A DNA stretch of 64,000 nucleotides, taken from NCBI GenBank assembly GCA_905183005.1, contig CAJJDO010000090.1, positions 186,001 to 250,000 of the forward strand. The letters are read 5' to 3'. Shown here piece after piece: positions 48,270 to 60,776 of this stretch (position 1 is its first letter; the number at the start of each line of letters is the position of its first letter). Made by a program: the position numbers and the translations under genes. The notes beneath the pieces are model-generated. The model made no database searches and had not been told where the DNA came from. It worked only from the letters and a program-made list of their open reading frames with translations. The stretch comes from Paramecium pentaurelia. Taxonomy: Eukaryota; Ciliophora; Oligohymenophorea; Peniculida; Parameciidae.

Positions 48270-49225
48270 ATGAATAAACAAAGTTTATAAGAATTCAAAG
48301 TTAATTCCTGCTAAAATCCTTCATGTTAAGTAAGATAAGATCATTTTATGCCATTATAACAAATAATATAATGTCAATATTATCATAATAATAGTGATAA
48401 AAGAAGAAACAGTAATAATTATAAACCAATATACATATGTGACTCTAATAATGAAGTAAATGACTTTTGCAATAATATTATTGAATATTTATATCATCCT
48501 AGAATATATGGTACTTTGCCATGCAAATTTGAAAAGTAAAAATAAAAATAAATAAAATAATATCAGATCTTAGAATTGCAATGTTAGACACTGTCCATTT
48601 AAGCATGATGAAAATCAAATAAAATAAGGATTTCAATACAAAATATTCACAAAATTAAATTAGATCTTAGAGAGCAAATCAAAGGAGAATGATGTATGAT
48701 ATATATTAAAATATTTAGTTATTATTTAATTCTAAAAAATACATTCAACGAATAGAGATCAATTAATTTGAAGATTTGAAACATGAATTTAAATAATTTA
48801 AAGAGATTCGAATGGATTTGATTATGAATTACATATGTGCTTTTTTAAACTCTTAAGGTGGAATATTATATATTGGAATTACAGATAAAGGAATAGTTTA
48901 AGGCATTAAAATGACTAGAAAATAAAAGGATGATTTCTAAATTGAATTCGACAATAATCTAAGACATTTTGATCCAATTGTTTTACCAGAGTAAGTTGAA
49001 TTAATGTTTGTACCTATTTACAAAGATGAACTAATAATGATATAGGATTTATTTGTTATTGAGATAAAAATTAATGTTGTAGATAAAAAATAATTATATT
49101 TCACTAATTTAAATGAAGCCTATATCAAGAGAAATGCAACAATTAATTAGTTAAAACCAAAAGAAATTAAGTAATTATATTTATTGTATAAAAGAGATTT
49201 AGTACTACTTAAGTTAATGAGTTGA
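48270..49225 (+). CDS. CCCH-type finger plus Schlafen/AlbA-like domain protein
   Basis: Encodes 299 aa with introns at 48536-48566 (31 nt) and 48694-48718 (25 nt); the length fits. The N-terminal third has Cys/His clusters of CCCH type: NSCQNPSCQVRQDHFMP with QCQYYHNN, and SQNCNVRHCPFKHD. The C-terminal two thirds match the Schlafen AlbA_2 fold: LKHEFKQFKEI, then NYICAFLNSQGGILYIGI with TDKGIVQGI, ending EAYIKRNATINQLKP. The AlbA_2 fold is linked to RNA or DNA binding and, in Schlafens, to tRNA cleavage; CCCH fingers bind RNA. An RNA-binding or processing role is a reasonable inference. Acidic residues needed for Schlafen nuclease activity cannot be confirmed by eye. Confidence 0.8.
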
Positions 49226-49860
49226 TTATAAATATTGTATATATAAATTTACATAAAAATGATGTTCATTGTTCTATAAAATAAATTACTTAAAACATAA
49301 TTTATTAATTAGATCACTTAAACCTCTATCTCCTTACATATATATATTAATAAAAAATCATAAATTGTTTTTATTTAAGTATAATAACTATTTATTGTAA
49401 TAAATTGGAATATAAAGCAAAAAAAATATTAGATTATTTATTACATTTCATAATTTTAATTATATAATATGAAATTGTTGTAAATTCTTTTATTCAAATA
49501 TTATAAAGATATAAATAAATAATGAAATATAGAGGTAAAAATTCAAGAATAAAGTAGTCTAATTAGAACTGAAAAAATCATAAGTTATTTTCTTCATTTA
49601 AGAAATATGTATTCAGTAGTATTTTAATAAATGAATTCAGTTAGAGAGAATAATATTGGATATGATGGAATTACTATTAATAAATTTTGATAAATTATTA
49701 ACAAATTTAATTTTTACTTATTTATTTATAGATGCAAAAAAGATATAAATTATTACTTTTAAGTCTATAATTATAAATGAATAAAAAAGAAGAAATAATT
49801 ATTATATATTTTATTGTTTAGAAAGTCATAATACTTGAGCAATCGCTGACTTATTAGATT
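49226..49860. other. Intergenic interval between convergent genes
   Basis: About 635 nt, very AT-rich, with TGA in all frames. Only tiny ORFs are present. I see no gene or structured element. Confidence 0.5.
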
Positions 49861-50999
49861 TCAGCATAATTTACTTTTGGTAAATGAAACATTAATTTTT
49901 CTGCCCATTACTTCTTTGCCATGAAGTAAAGCTGCTCCATTTAATGCTTCTTCTAATGATGATAATCTTACTAATGCCATATGTTTTTATCTAAATTTTA
50001 AAGTTTTTTATACTTATTTATATGAATGAATTTGATAGCTTATACATTTCCAATACCTTTGAATAATTCTTTAATATAAGAATCTTCTTCACACATTTTA
50101 CCTTTAATATTACTTAAATGCAAAGTCTAACTTGGTGGATTAAAAGATATTGATTTTGTTTCACTAAATCTAAATTAAGATTGTTGTGGCATAAATACCA
50201 AAGTCTATGGTGATTGAAATGGTAAAGGAAATTATATTTCTTAATAGTTCGAATAAAAGATTTTAAGTTTGTATCCAAAAAATACTTAATTATTTAAGTG
50301 ATCTAAAGCATTTTGAGCATGAGATAATTTTTCAAATTAAACCAAGGCTGATGTCTTATGTTTAATATAGATAATGACTAACACATTTCCAAAATTTGAC
50401 AATAAATTAAATACGTTTAATGGTGTAATATTTTAATTTATAAGACCTCTCATATAAACTACTTTTGATGGTTAATTTTCTCTAAGAAATTATGGTGATA
50501 CATAAGTATATGGATCTATATCTTAATTTTTTGATTTATCTTCTACTTCAGGAATTGAAAACATATAGGAATTTAAATATGTATTTTTTTCAGATGAGAA
50601 TGCAAGCATTATATCTTCATCTATAGGATCATGTTCACTATCATCAAATTAAATAGATTTAAAAGATGAATATTGTTTACATGAATCTCCATCATCAATA
50701 AATTCCAAAGATGTTTGTATTTTTTAGGGTTCCAATTCATTTTTCTAATCTTACAAATCCTATTTATCATTAAAACTAGCTCTTGTTCTTTCATTCCCTA
50801 AACTAGCAATACTTAAAGTAATATCTGATTATTGTTGCCATATAACAGGTTGACTATATATTTTTGGATGATATTCTTATTCATAAATATTCATAGATTT
50901 TGTAGAATTTCTCTATTTCATTTATTTGTAATCTACACCTCCTGAATTATTATTGAGAAATGTGACACTCTATAATGTTGAATAATATCTACTAGTCAT
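49861..50999 (-). CDS. PTB/hnRNP L-like RNA-binding protein
   Basis: Encodes 371 aa with one 23-nt intron (49991-50013). The first 165 residues are polar and probably disordered. Two RRM domains follow. The first has KVVYMRGLINQNITPLNVFN, then FGNVLVIIYIKHKTSALVQF and ALDHLNNQVFFGYKLKIFY. The second has QTLHLSNIKG, FKGIGNVQAIKFIHI, MALVRLSSLEEALNGAALLH and MGRKINVSFTKSKL. The wording of the RNP motifs and the HMALVRLSSLEEA segment match the PTB/hnRNP L family, which binds pyrimidine-rich RNA and acts in splicing or mRNA stability. The first RRM lacks aromatic RNP residues, as in PTB proteins. Confidence 0.86.
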
Positions 51000-51807
51000 A
51001 AATAAAAATATACACATTCATGATTGTTTAATCATACAATTAACATCCATTTAATTATTACTAAGAAAACCTTGCCTATTATAAAGTTCCCATCTCAATA
51101 AAACATTTCCATAGTTTGCCCTTCTCAAATATTAGAATTTTGTTAACCTCCCCAAAATTTGAAAAGTATCTATAAAATAAAGAATGTGGAAGTATAATTG
51201 ATTAAGGATTCTATACTATCACTAGCAATACTCTCGTACTCTCATTCTCAGATATCATTAATACAAAATTAAAAAATATATATTTTATTGATTACTATTT
51301 AAAAATATATTTCGCAGATCTCATAAACTTAATATAGCAATTTATAATATATCTAACTTACTCTAACTAATTAATATTACAAATGATAGACTTGTAAAAT
51401 ATCAATTCAGAATTAATAGATTCTAAAACTGTTTTAATATACAAAATTACAATATTATTTTTTATTAATATAGTGAAAAACTTATAAAAAAATATGATCA
51501 ATATAAAAAATAATTCTGTTTATATTATTGATTATTCATTATTTATAAATAGGATTTATCTCTTTTAATAGTAGGAATCAATTATTATTAATAATAAAAC
51601 CAAATAGAAACAGATATGATGAATTAATTACTGATCAATTATTTAAAACCTTCAATAAAAATCAATATTTTGGAATATAGAAAATTCTAAATATTTTATT
51701 TTTATTTAGGAAAATTAAAACACTTAAATTTCCATAAAATTTGTGGATTATTGTTTTTTATTATCAAGAAAAACTACTATTGATTATAAACACTTTATTA
51801 ATAATTA
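51000..51807. other. Intergenic interval between divergent genes
   Basis: About 810 nt. AT-rich, no supported ORF. Holds the promoters of the PTB-like gene and of the small basic gene at 51808; no motif recognised. Confidence 0.5.
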
Positions 51808-52495
51808 ATGTAACAATAGTATTTTTAGGTAATTATACATTTAATAATAGATATTGAAAAAGAATAATGGTAGAGTAATTGTAGAACTAGATGAACAGTT
51901 ATTGGAGACTATAATTAATAATTATTAGTTAATACCATAAATTAAGAATTCTTCATTATCAACTCAAATCTTCGAATCTAAATTTTAAAGAAGAATAGTG
52001 CCCTTCTTCTTGAATCAATTTATGCATTGGTCAAAATAAATGAATTATAAATAAGTAGAGTGCTATTTAAAAGTAATTCATAATCGTAAAACTTCAAAAT
52101 AATAAAAATGGGAATTAGGAGATTTACAAAAAATATTTGGACCTATCAATTCGAGAACTAAATGTATATAGACTGAAACATAACAAAGATGGAAAGAATT
52201 TTTATATTCTTAGGCTGAAATAGCTGTTGTTAATAATACTAAAATTAAGGATCAATTAGTTAAAAGAAAATATATTGATGCAATAAATCAATTAAAAAAA
52301 GAGCTTTATAAAAAGTTACCTTATCGTAAATTTTTAAGCATCCCTAATTACTAAAATAATGAATAAAATATCAATACAGATATTTATATTAATGAAAACA
52401 ATCTAACATAGTTTGAGGATTTGATTGAATATTCAAATTAACAATAAGATAGGCCATTCATTTCTTATATGAAGGACAATTAAGAATCTATTTGA
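51808..52495 (+). CDS. Uncharacterised 221-aa protein
   Basis: One 22-nt intron (51829-51850) follows only seven codons (MQQQYFQ); the spliced length is divisible by three. The protein has ILKKNNGRVIVELDEQLLE, RRIVPFFLNQFMHWSKQ, KWELGDLQKIFGPINSRTK and VKRKYIDAINQLKKELYKK. It is basic and helical, without a signal peptide. Family not recognised. The early intron makes the start dependent on splicing. Confidence 0.6.
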
Positions 52496-53077
52496 ATATA
52501 TACTAAAATTAATAATTTAAACAATGTCATCTGACGTATTATTTTATAAATAATAATTAATATTATATACATCTATTCACAATATATTTTACTATGCTAT
52601 TATAATTCATTTATTTCAAACTGATATAATATGTGATTAAGTATTTTAGTGATAATTATATTATCTGGATACTAATTACAAATGTACTAAGAATTATTAA
52701 AATATGGGTTTTTTATTATAATGGGATTAGTATAACAACAATTGTAAGAGAATAGATTCAAATAATAATGATAATATAAAGATTAATTAAAATCTGAATA
52801 AAAATAATTATTTTTTAATAAATAGTCATTTTCTTAGACATTTTAAACAATATAAATAATTATATAGAATATTATATTCAATTTTACAAAATGTGTCCTA
52901 AAAAGGATCAGTATTAAATAATGTATTGGCTATCTATAATTATGATATTGGCAAACCTCTTAAAAGGTTTGAGTTTATTTGATCTTTAAAGCCAATGAAT
53001 AATCTAATTATTTCTCTAAAATTTTTGTCTTTGTATTTTATTTTATTGTATTTTATTTTTATTTCATCATCATCATC
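52496..53077. other. Intergenic interval
   Basis: About 580 nt upstream of the large surface protein gene. It contains short imperfect ATC/CAT runs just before the start codon. Nothing else recognised. Confidence 0.5.
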
Positions 53078-56000
53078 ATGCTTCATAGATTATTTATTCT
53101 GGCAATAAGTTCCTATTCATAAGTCTTATACTCTGAAAGTTTTACAAGCAATTCATTTACTACTTCAGAAGGTATTGAATTATTTAATCCAAGAATGGAT
53201 GTTAACAGGTTAGAATTCAATTTATAGTAATTGTGGTTCAGTACGACTTTTTGGGGGATATGGCGCCTTTGCTGAACAAACTTCAGCTACAAAGTTGTTT
53301 TAGTTACCACCTCATCATACAGTATTGATTACATTAGAATTTTGGAAGTAAGAGTAAGTTTAAGCTATTTTAGAATAGATTCCTGGGATAATGAAATTTT
53401 TTTCATTTACTTAGATGAAATTTTAGGTTTCTAGAATAATTATGGATTTGAAGATACTTAATTATGCGGACAGTCATCAAAAGGGGAAATTGTTGAACAG
53501 ATTAGCATTACAAAACCCCATAACTATTAATCTCTCTTTATTTTAATGACATCAAATTTAGATTAGGACTCTGCTAATGTACTCAAATTAGATACTATAA
53601 ATCTAGGAATCATGGGGAATCAGGAATTTTAAATTATTTATTTATCCATGCCCTTCTGGATGCTAAACATGTGTATCAACCGACTCCAGAGAAGATTGTA
53701 TATATTGGAAGAATATTGAAAATAGTTTAGCCAGTGTAGACTTTAATAGCTTTAATGTTGATGGATGGACCATAGAAAGTGGATGTAAATTTACTAGTTA
53801 TTGTTTATGTAATTACATTAAATTAAACTAAAGCTATTCCTTTGCTTGGAGGTTATGATTGCACTGGAAGAACTAGTCAATTGTTCAAAAAAATCAATTT
53901 ATCAGCTCATAGTCAAGTTAAAATTAAATTTAGATTTATGTTCTTAGATAGATGGAATTCTAAATCTGCATACTTATATGTAGATAATAATTTGAAGTGG
54001 ACAAAAACTTTAACTTTGAACGTAAGAGTAATATAGAATTTATGCGGTCTCAGTTATGATGATATACCATAAAATGATCAATTTACAATGGCTCATTCAG
54101 GATCATCAATAAAATTACTGTTTACTTCTAATTTAAGTTAAGATATGTAAAATGAATCTTTTGGAATAAGAGACATATAAATATTTATTGGTAAATTTAT
54201 TTTTTCATTTTCTTAGATTGTCTATTTGGTTCCTCTTTTAATTAGGCTTGTGGATCAATTTGTGGAAATGGAGTTTTAGAATAGTATGAGGAATGTGATG
54301 ATGGTAATATATATTCTTTTGATGGATGCTTTAATTGTTAATATTCTTGTTTGGAAGGATGTTCAAATTGCATTAGCGGAATTTGTTTTGAATGTGATAT
54401 TGGATGGTTTTTTGATTCTAATTTTAACACATGTACTGCAATTTTTGATGACAAGAAATACTCAATCTGGGAAGAATGTGATGATCTTTTACATTTTGAA
54501 ATTTGTAAAAACGGCAAATTTATCGCCCCATCAAATTGCTTATCCTATTAATTTGGTATTTGTAATTAGTGTAAATTAAATTATGAATTAATCAATAACA
54601 ATTGCGAATCTATATGTTAAAATTAATTAATTGTTAATGATATATAATGTGTAGATTATAATTTATATGCATTTGATAAATGTCATTAATGTGCTTATGA
54701 TTTAGAAGAAGGATGTAAATTGCAATAAAATGGAATTTGTATTGAATGTTTAGATGGATGGAAATTAGAGAAACCAATAAATATTTGCCTTCCTATATGT
54801 GGAGATCTTATTGTTGTAGGATATGAAGAATGTGATATTAGTAGATATATTAACAAATCATATGAATGTAATTAATGCTTTTATAATTGTTAAAATGAAT
54901 GTACAAATTGTTAATATGGCATTTGTTATGATTGCATTATAGGATGGAAATTAATGAATTAATAATGTGAATCTGGTTGTGGAGATAATCAAATTTAAGG
55001 TACAGAAGAATGTGATGATATGAATTCAATTAGATTTGATGGATGTAATAAATGCAGAAATGATTGTTAATTGGAATGTTCTTTTTGTTAAAGTGGAATA
55101 TGTTTGGATTGTATTTATGGTTGGCATTTGAATGATTATTTTTTATGTGAATCTGAATGTGGAGATTCTTAAATTGCTTTAATATCATATGAAGAATGTG
55201 AAGATTCTAATAATTTATAATTTGATGGATGTTATTAATGTAAATAAGAATGTTGTCGTTATTGTACTTCTTGTATTTATGGAATTTGTTATGATTGCTA
55301 ATATACATTTAAATTGATTGATTAACTTTGTCTTCCTGTTTGTGGCGATGGTTTAATAACTATTGGATATGAACAATGTGATGATATGAATGAAATACCT
55401 TATGATGGTTGTTATAATTGCAATTATCAATGTCGATAATTCTGTAAATTATGTATTAAAGGAGTATGCTATGATTTATGTGAGGAAGGATATTATGTAG
55501 TTAATAATATATGCTATCCAATTTGTGGAGATGGAATTCTAGTTGAAGAAGAAGAGTGTGATGATTAAAATGATGATAAAAGTGATGGATGTTTTAATTG
55601 TTATTTTTATTGTCCAGATCATTGTGAAATATGTTTTGAAGGAAGATGTAAAGTATGTGAATAAGGATATGAATTAATACCTAATCAAAATCAATGTTAG
55701 ACATTCTGTGGTAATGGTTTAGTTTCAATGGATGAAGAATGTGATGATATGAATAAATAAGATGGGGATGGTTGTTCTTAACAATGCACAATAGAGATTA
55801 ATTATATTTGTAAGAACTATTTATATTCATTTACTTAATGTACTTATGAGAAATATCCTAAATTTTAAGCCTCATTAATAAGATAAGATTATTAGATTTA
55901 ATATGTATCCTTACATTTTGACTAATAAGTAAAAAATATAGAAAATAATATATTTTCAGAGTTCATTCAATTTAACTTAATGGGAGTTGATTATGAATTT

Positions 56001-57386
56001 TATAATATCACATTGATTATAGTTTAAGAGGCTTTATAATATTGCACTTATGTTGAATATATGGTTGAAATTTCAATCAATACAACATTATTATCTCCTC
56101 CTATTATTGAAATAATATTAAATTAATAATTGTATAATGAAAATGAAGCACCTTTGATGAATCAGTATTAAAGAGTAAAATTAAATCTACCTAAATACAT
56201 AGATGATAAGAAAAAATAATCTTCTCATATCTTAAAAAATGTAGGAACAAATATTATGAAATCAATTGGTGGTATGGGTATTTTTTTGCTGCTTCTTGGC
56301 AACTCATTTAGAGGAATTATTGAAATACTCTAATAATAATCTTATCTGAAATTTATTAATGTTGTATATCCACTTAATTTATTCATATATTTTGAATCAA
56401 GCAATATTATAACAATGTAGCCTTTGTTAGATTTCTTTCATTTTAATTTATTATAATTGGAATTAGTTCAAACATAGTTTGTAGAATCAAAAGAAAAATT
56501 TTAATTTTATTAAATTAATGCTGACATACTGAATAATATTTAAGCTTAAATATTCTTAATTCTAACACTCTTATTTATATATATAGGCTGTATATTATTT
56601 ATTCAGGTATTCATTTCTATGAAAAATTTGCATTATTTTTATTTTGGATTAACGGTTGCTTAATTTTTCGTGAAAATATAAAATGGTTGTTTTTAGATAA
56701 AAAGAGAATGTGAAAAAGAGGGATTGAGATAATTTCTTATAGCAAATTGTTGGGATTTGCTTTTTATGTCTTTTTTATAAATTAGTTCCTAATCATTTAC
56801 AACAACTAGACCAATGGTATCAATTATTATAGGATATTTAATCTTATATACTTTTGCAATTTTAATATCAAACTATTTCTTTAAAGAGACTAAATATACT
56901 TCAATATCTCGATATAAGATTAAAAAGTTCGATTTACTTTTAATCTTAAAAAAATTCTTATTTGTAGGAATATTAGTTTTGTTCCAAAGAAATTAAGAAA
57001 TTTAATCAATACTATTAGCACTTGTTTGCAATTTTAGTTTAATATTTATAATTTTATTTAGAACACGTAAGAATAAATTTGATTATTTCAATCAAATAAT
57101 AATGGAGGCTAGTCTTTTTATATTTTGTTCGACTGTTGCATTTTATTGGGATTTAATGCAAACCTATATTGTTTATGATAGTTAAATCCTTTTTGGCTGG
57201 CTTCATATATCTATATTACTCTCGGTTTTAGTGATCAACTTAGGGCAATAATTCTATACTATCTTAGTTAAATTAAAAAAAGTGTTAATTAAGAAATTTT
57301 AAAATATTCTTAATCAAGGTTAAAATAAATAGATGGATCCATACCCATTAATTCCAATTAAAAATATTATGGAATTGAAACTCTGA
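53078..57386 (+). CDS. Large cysteine-rich (DUF4215-like) multi-span surface protein
   Basis: Encodes 1,393 aa after removing five introns (22, 26, 28, 25 and 26 nt, all before 54220; the first at 53172-53193). A signal-like start (LHRLFILAISSYS) is followed by two beta-rich lectin-like modules, each with SNCGSVRLFGGYG-type or LLGGYDCTGRTSQLF sequence. About eight cysteine-rich repeats of the form CGDGxxxxxEECDDxNxxxxDGCxxC then span residues 370-900; this is the DUF4215 pattern. The C-terminal 400 residues hold several membrane helices (for example SIGGMGIFLLLLGNSF, IFLILTLLFIYIGCILFI). The plan suggests a cell-surface receptor or adhesion protein. Many paralogues of this type exist in Paramecium; ligand unknown. 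The Cys-rich part is one long exon. Confidence 0.85.
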
Positions 57387-57644
57387 CCTGATTTACTTTA
57401 GTATTTATCTTTAAAATAAAAATATTAAATGTATCATATTCTGAAAATATATCAATATATATTTATAATAATGCAATAAATTGAATAGAATTTAATAACG
57501 AATATTTTATTAATAAAATTAATATAAGATTTTCCTAGTTAATATTAATTAATAAATCCTTTTAAGATGTATGGAAAATACAATAAAAGATGAGAAATCA
57601 AAAGTATTTCCAATATACAATAAATGAATAAATATATCTTATTT

Positions 57645-58282
57645 TCATTCTTTTATATTCCATATACGGAATAAAGCAAATCCACTTAAAAATACAATTA
57701 GTAAGAAGATAATATCTTCAAATAAGGCTAAAACACCACAAAAGGGGAGACTAACAAATAATAATAATAATAAATTTACAAATCAAAAAGGTATGGCAAT
57801 ATGATGAATCCATTAAATCCTAGAATAGCAACAATAGAAAATGTTATCCAACATAGTATCAATATAATTTAAACCCATTTATACAATACTAACAAATATG
57901 GATCCGATACTACACCCTTATATCCTCGATAAAAAATAAAACTCTAACTATGCAGAATATTTTACAATTAAATTGGATTGAAAGAAAACAAGAACATAAA
58001 ACTATATAAAATGCGTATTCCATCAAGTCCATTTCCAGCTTAAATACTGTTATTAATGATATTTAAGAGAGTGTAAACGAAAATGAGTATGCTTGACAAC
58101 CATAATGATCTTACCACTAATCTATATTCTGGCTAAACTTCTTCAATATTGTAATGTATCACTTTTATCAAGGGTGGGTAGTTGAAATCATCCCAATCTA
58201 TTTTTTATTTTGAATCATTTTGATTAGATTTGAATTATCTCATTGTATCATTCAAGACGGAATTAGCTACATAAGAAGCCAT
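57645..58282 (-). CDS. Secretory carrier membrane protein (SCAMP-like)
   Basis: Encodes 202 aa with one 29-nt intron (57751-57779). The cytosolic N-terminus is short. The family motif NYPPLIKVIHYNIEEVQPEYRL leads into four hydrophobic spans (SLWLSSILIFVYTLLNII; ILYSFMFLFSFNPIQL; YKWVQIILILCWITFSIVAI; LALFEDIIFLLIVFLSGFAL). A short cytosolic tail follows (RIWNIKE). SCAMPs cycle between Golgi, endosomes and plasma membrane and help exo- and endocytosis. The lack of N-terminal NPF repeats is common in protists. The start is the first ATG. Convergent with the Cys-rich gene. Confidence 0.82.
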
Positions 58283-59562
58283 TTTATATATTATTTTTAT
58301 TATTATTTAATGAATAAATTATCAGCAACATATTAAGTTAAAATAATAATCTTGTAGGTCTAGAATTCAAACCTTTCCCATTATTGTAGTAACATAAGAT
58401 TAAATTAAATAAGAGATATATAACCAAATTTATTATAGTTAATGAAAACTTTAATGAAAATTTGGAAGCAATTTCAAAATTGATTACAATATATGTTAAA
58501 TTATAAGGAATTCTTAAGTCAACTTGATAATAATGAATTTTAAGGATCTAAAATAATTATTCTCATATTTAAATAATTTAGGATTGAAAATTTTGAACTG
58601 ATGTAAGGAAGGTTTTAAATGAATCTCACATGTAAAGGATAGCAGTAATTACACTATTTTGATTAATTTAAGCATCATATAGAATTAAGCATTAAGAAGA
58701 TTATTATTTTCACACATCATATGGTCAAATTGATAAATTAATTTAGAAGGATATTTTAATATATAATCACATTCAGATAAAATGGATCACAATTTGCATT
58801 ATGAAAACATTATTAAAAATAATCCAAATGAAATAGCATTTTAAAAAGATATATACAAAATTTAGCTGAAAGCATATAGGAATATATGGTTTTGATGATA
58901 ATAAAGATGAAATTAAATAAATAGAGTTTATCATATTAGATAAATGAGTATAAGACTAATTTTTGATTATTTTTGGATGAAAATAATTATATATCTGAAA
59001 ACTTAAAGTGAGTATAAATAATTATAATAATGAATTAAATGTTATTTGATTGATAAACAATTCAGTACATCAAATCTTAATTTCATAAAATATACATAAA
59101 AATTATAATGATAATAAAGCTCAATTTATGTACATGACAAAATTTACAATAGACTTGATCTATCTATATTGGATTATAAATCTTGAAAACTATTAAAAGT
59201 TATGAAATCACCCAATATAGAAATTAACATTAATGTTATTCTAATAAAATTAGCTTTCCATTTGGATTATTCAGTATAACCAAAAATTTGACATAGCCTA
59301 GGAAAAGAATTTATCTTAAAATATTTAATCAAGAAGGAATGGTTTTAATAGATTTATTTGGCTTTTTTTCGATTTCTTTTATTAAGTATAAATATCTAAG
59401 AGAATTTTAATCTCTTAAATTATCTAATAATAATTTTCATGTTAAATATTAATTAAACTATCTAAATCTTCTAGTCTTTCCGACTCTCTTCATTTATAAT
59501 TATCATTTATTTATTACTGGTTACCTTAGTAAATATCTTCTATTTCGCTCATTATTTAATTA
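58283..59562. other. Interval with weak coding relics
   Basis: About 1.3 kb. Short TGA-free pieces occur on the plus strand, for example 58620-58800 (about 60 codons, starting MNLTCKGQQQLHYFDQF), but none joins into a convincing protein. Probably decayed gene sequence and promoter DNA. Confidence 0.4.
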
Positions 59563-59936
59563 ATGAATCAATCTCTTATATAAATTAGGCAATAAAGAAG
59601 AGTTTATTCAAATCACAAAAAATATTCAAAACCATTACCTTAAAATGGATCTAAACGCATTACAACTCTAATTTAGGATAGATCAGTATTCATAAACGAA
59701 AGAATAAACAAAAATCTTAGAATTCAGAAGATTACTTTTGGAGAGTCAAGTTGCTATTGTGATACATGTGGTAAACGATCTAACATTATGAAAAAGATAT
59801 TTCAATTATATCAATTTCCTTAAACGAAGTACCTTATTATCCAAAATAAATAGTCAATGGAGAAAGCAAAAATAGTTTCGTAAATTTAGAAGACTTATCA
59901 ATTGTATTATCTTTATTATCAGATACAGAATCATGA
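59563..59936 (+). CDS. Uncharacterised 115-aa protein
   Basis: One 26-nt intron (59771-59796); the spliced length is divisible by three. Basic N-terminal half (MNQSLIQIRQQRRVYSNHKK), a CYCDTC cysteine motif, and an acidic, hydrophobic C-terminus (VNLEDLSIVLSLLSDTES). Its TGA overlaps the ATG of the next ORF (ATGA). Without the intron the frame would stay open longer but with poorer composition. Function unknown. Confidence 0.5.
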
Positions 59937-60295
59937 AAAGAATCAAATCCAAAAAGAAATTCACTATTAAAAAGGTATTAACTAAATAAATTGTTAATGA
60001 ACAATAATAAAAACCATCGACTATTTAAAATGCTATTTAGGAACTGAAGCAAATAATTAGAGGTGATTCAACCTAATAATCAAAGAGAATCATATAGAAA
60101 AACAAAGATACTAAAGATTAATACTCTTCTTTACTTAAAGGAAGAAGGAATTTAAGATAATTATTTTTTATTCCCTAATTTGAGAGTCCAATCAAATAAT
60201 TTATTATTAAAAATTCGAAACCAAATACTGTTCATCACTCTCCCATGTAATCATTGTATGATTTCAAAATTTCCTCCTCTTTTAGAGGATTATGA
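59933..60295 (+). CDS. Very basic 120-aa protein
   Basis: An intronless frame beginning MKRIKSKKKFTIKKVLTKQ, rich in Lys, Gln and Ser, ending SLYDFKISSSFRGL. The basic N-terminus could act in nuclear import or nucleic acid binding. It starts inside the stop codon of the previous gene, so both may instead be one gene with unsolved splicing. Family not recognised. Confidence 0.45.
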
Positions 60296-60776
60296 TAATA
60301 TTTTATGAAAAATTGAGTTATTTACTAACTTTATAATTTATTTTAATATAATGATCTTGTTAAACATCAAAGAATCAAAATAATCTTTATTGCTTGAACA
60401 TATTTAAAACTTAACCAGTTTTTATTTGCATTTAATAATATTTCTTTATAAATTTTTTTAAGTATTTTAACCAATTAACTATTAATAATAGCCCATAATA
60501 ATTACTTCATACTCTATCTTTCAAGAAGCTTCTTTTTTTAAATAATATAGTTACTACATATTTATCTTTTATGTAAAGAACCATCTTGTTTGATACCTAT
60601 GTGTTAATAATATATTCAGGTTCATCCACATTAATATTCTCGGTATAATATTAAGTTATATCTAATAACTATTAGGATATATATATTCATATTAGTAACA
60701 TTTATTAAGGTTTCTTCAAAATAAATTCAATTTATTTTTAATAGTATCTCACTATATCATTATTCTAAATAAATTA
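60296..60776. other. Interval with one doubtful ORF
   Basis: A TGA-free plus-strand frame starts at an ATG at 60571 and runs to 60858 (starts MQRTILFDTYVLIIYSG). It could be a 5' exon of the unresolved coding region that follows. Otherwise nothing is recognised. Confidence 0.3.
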
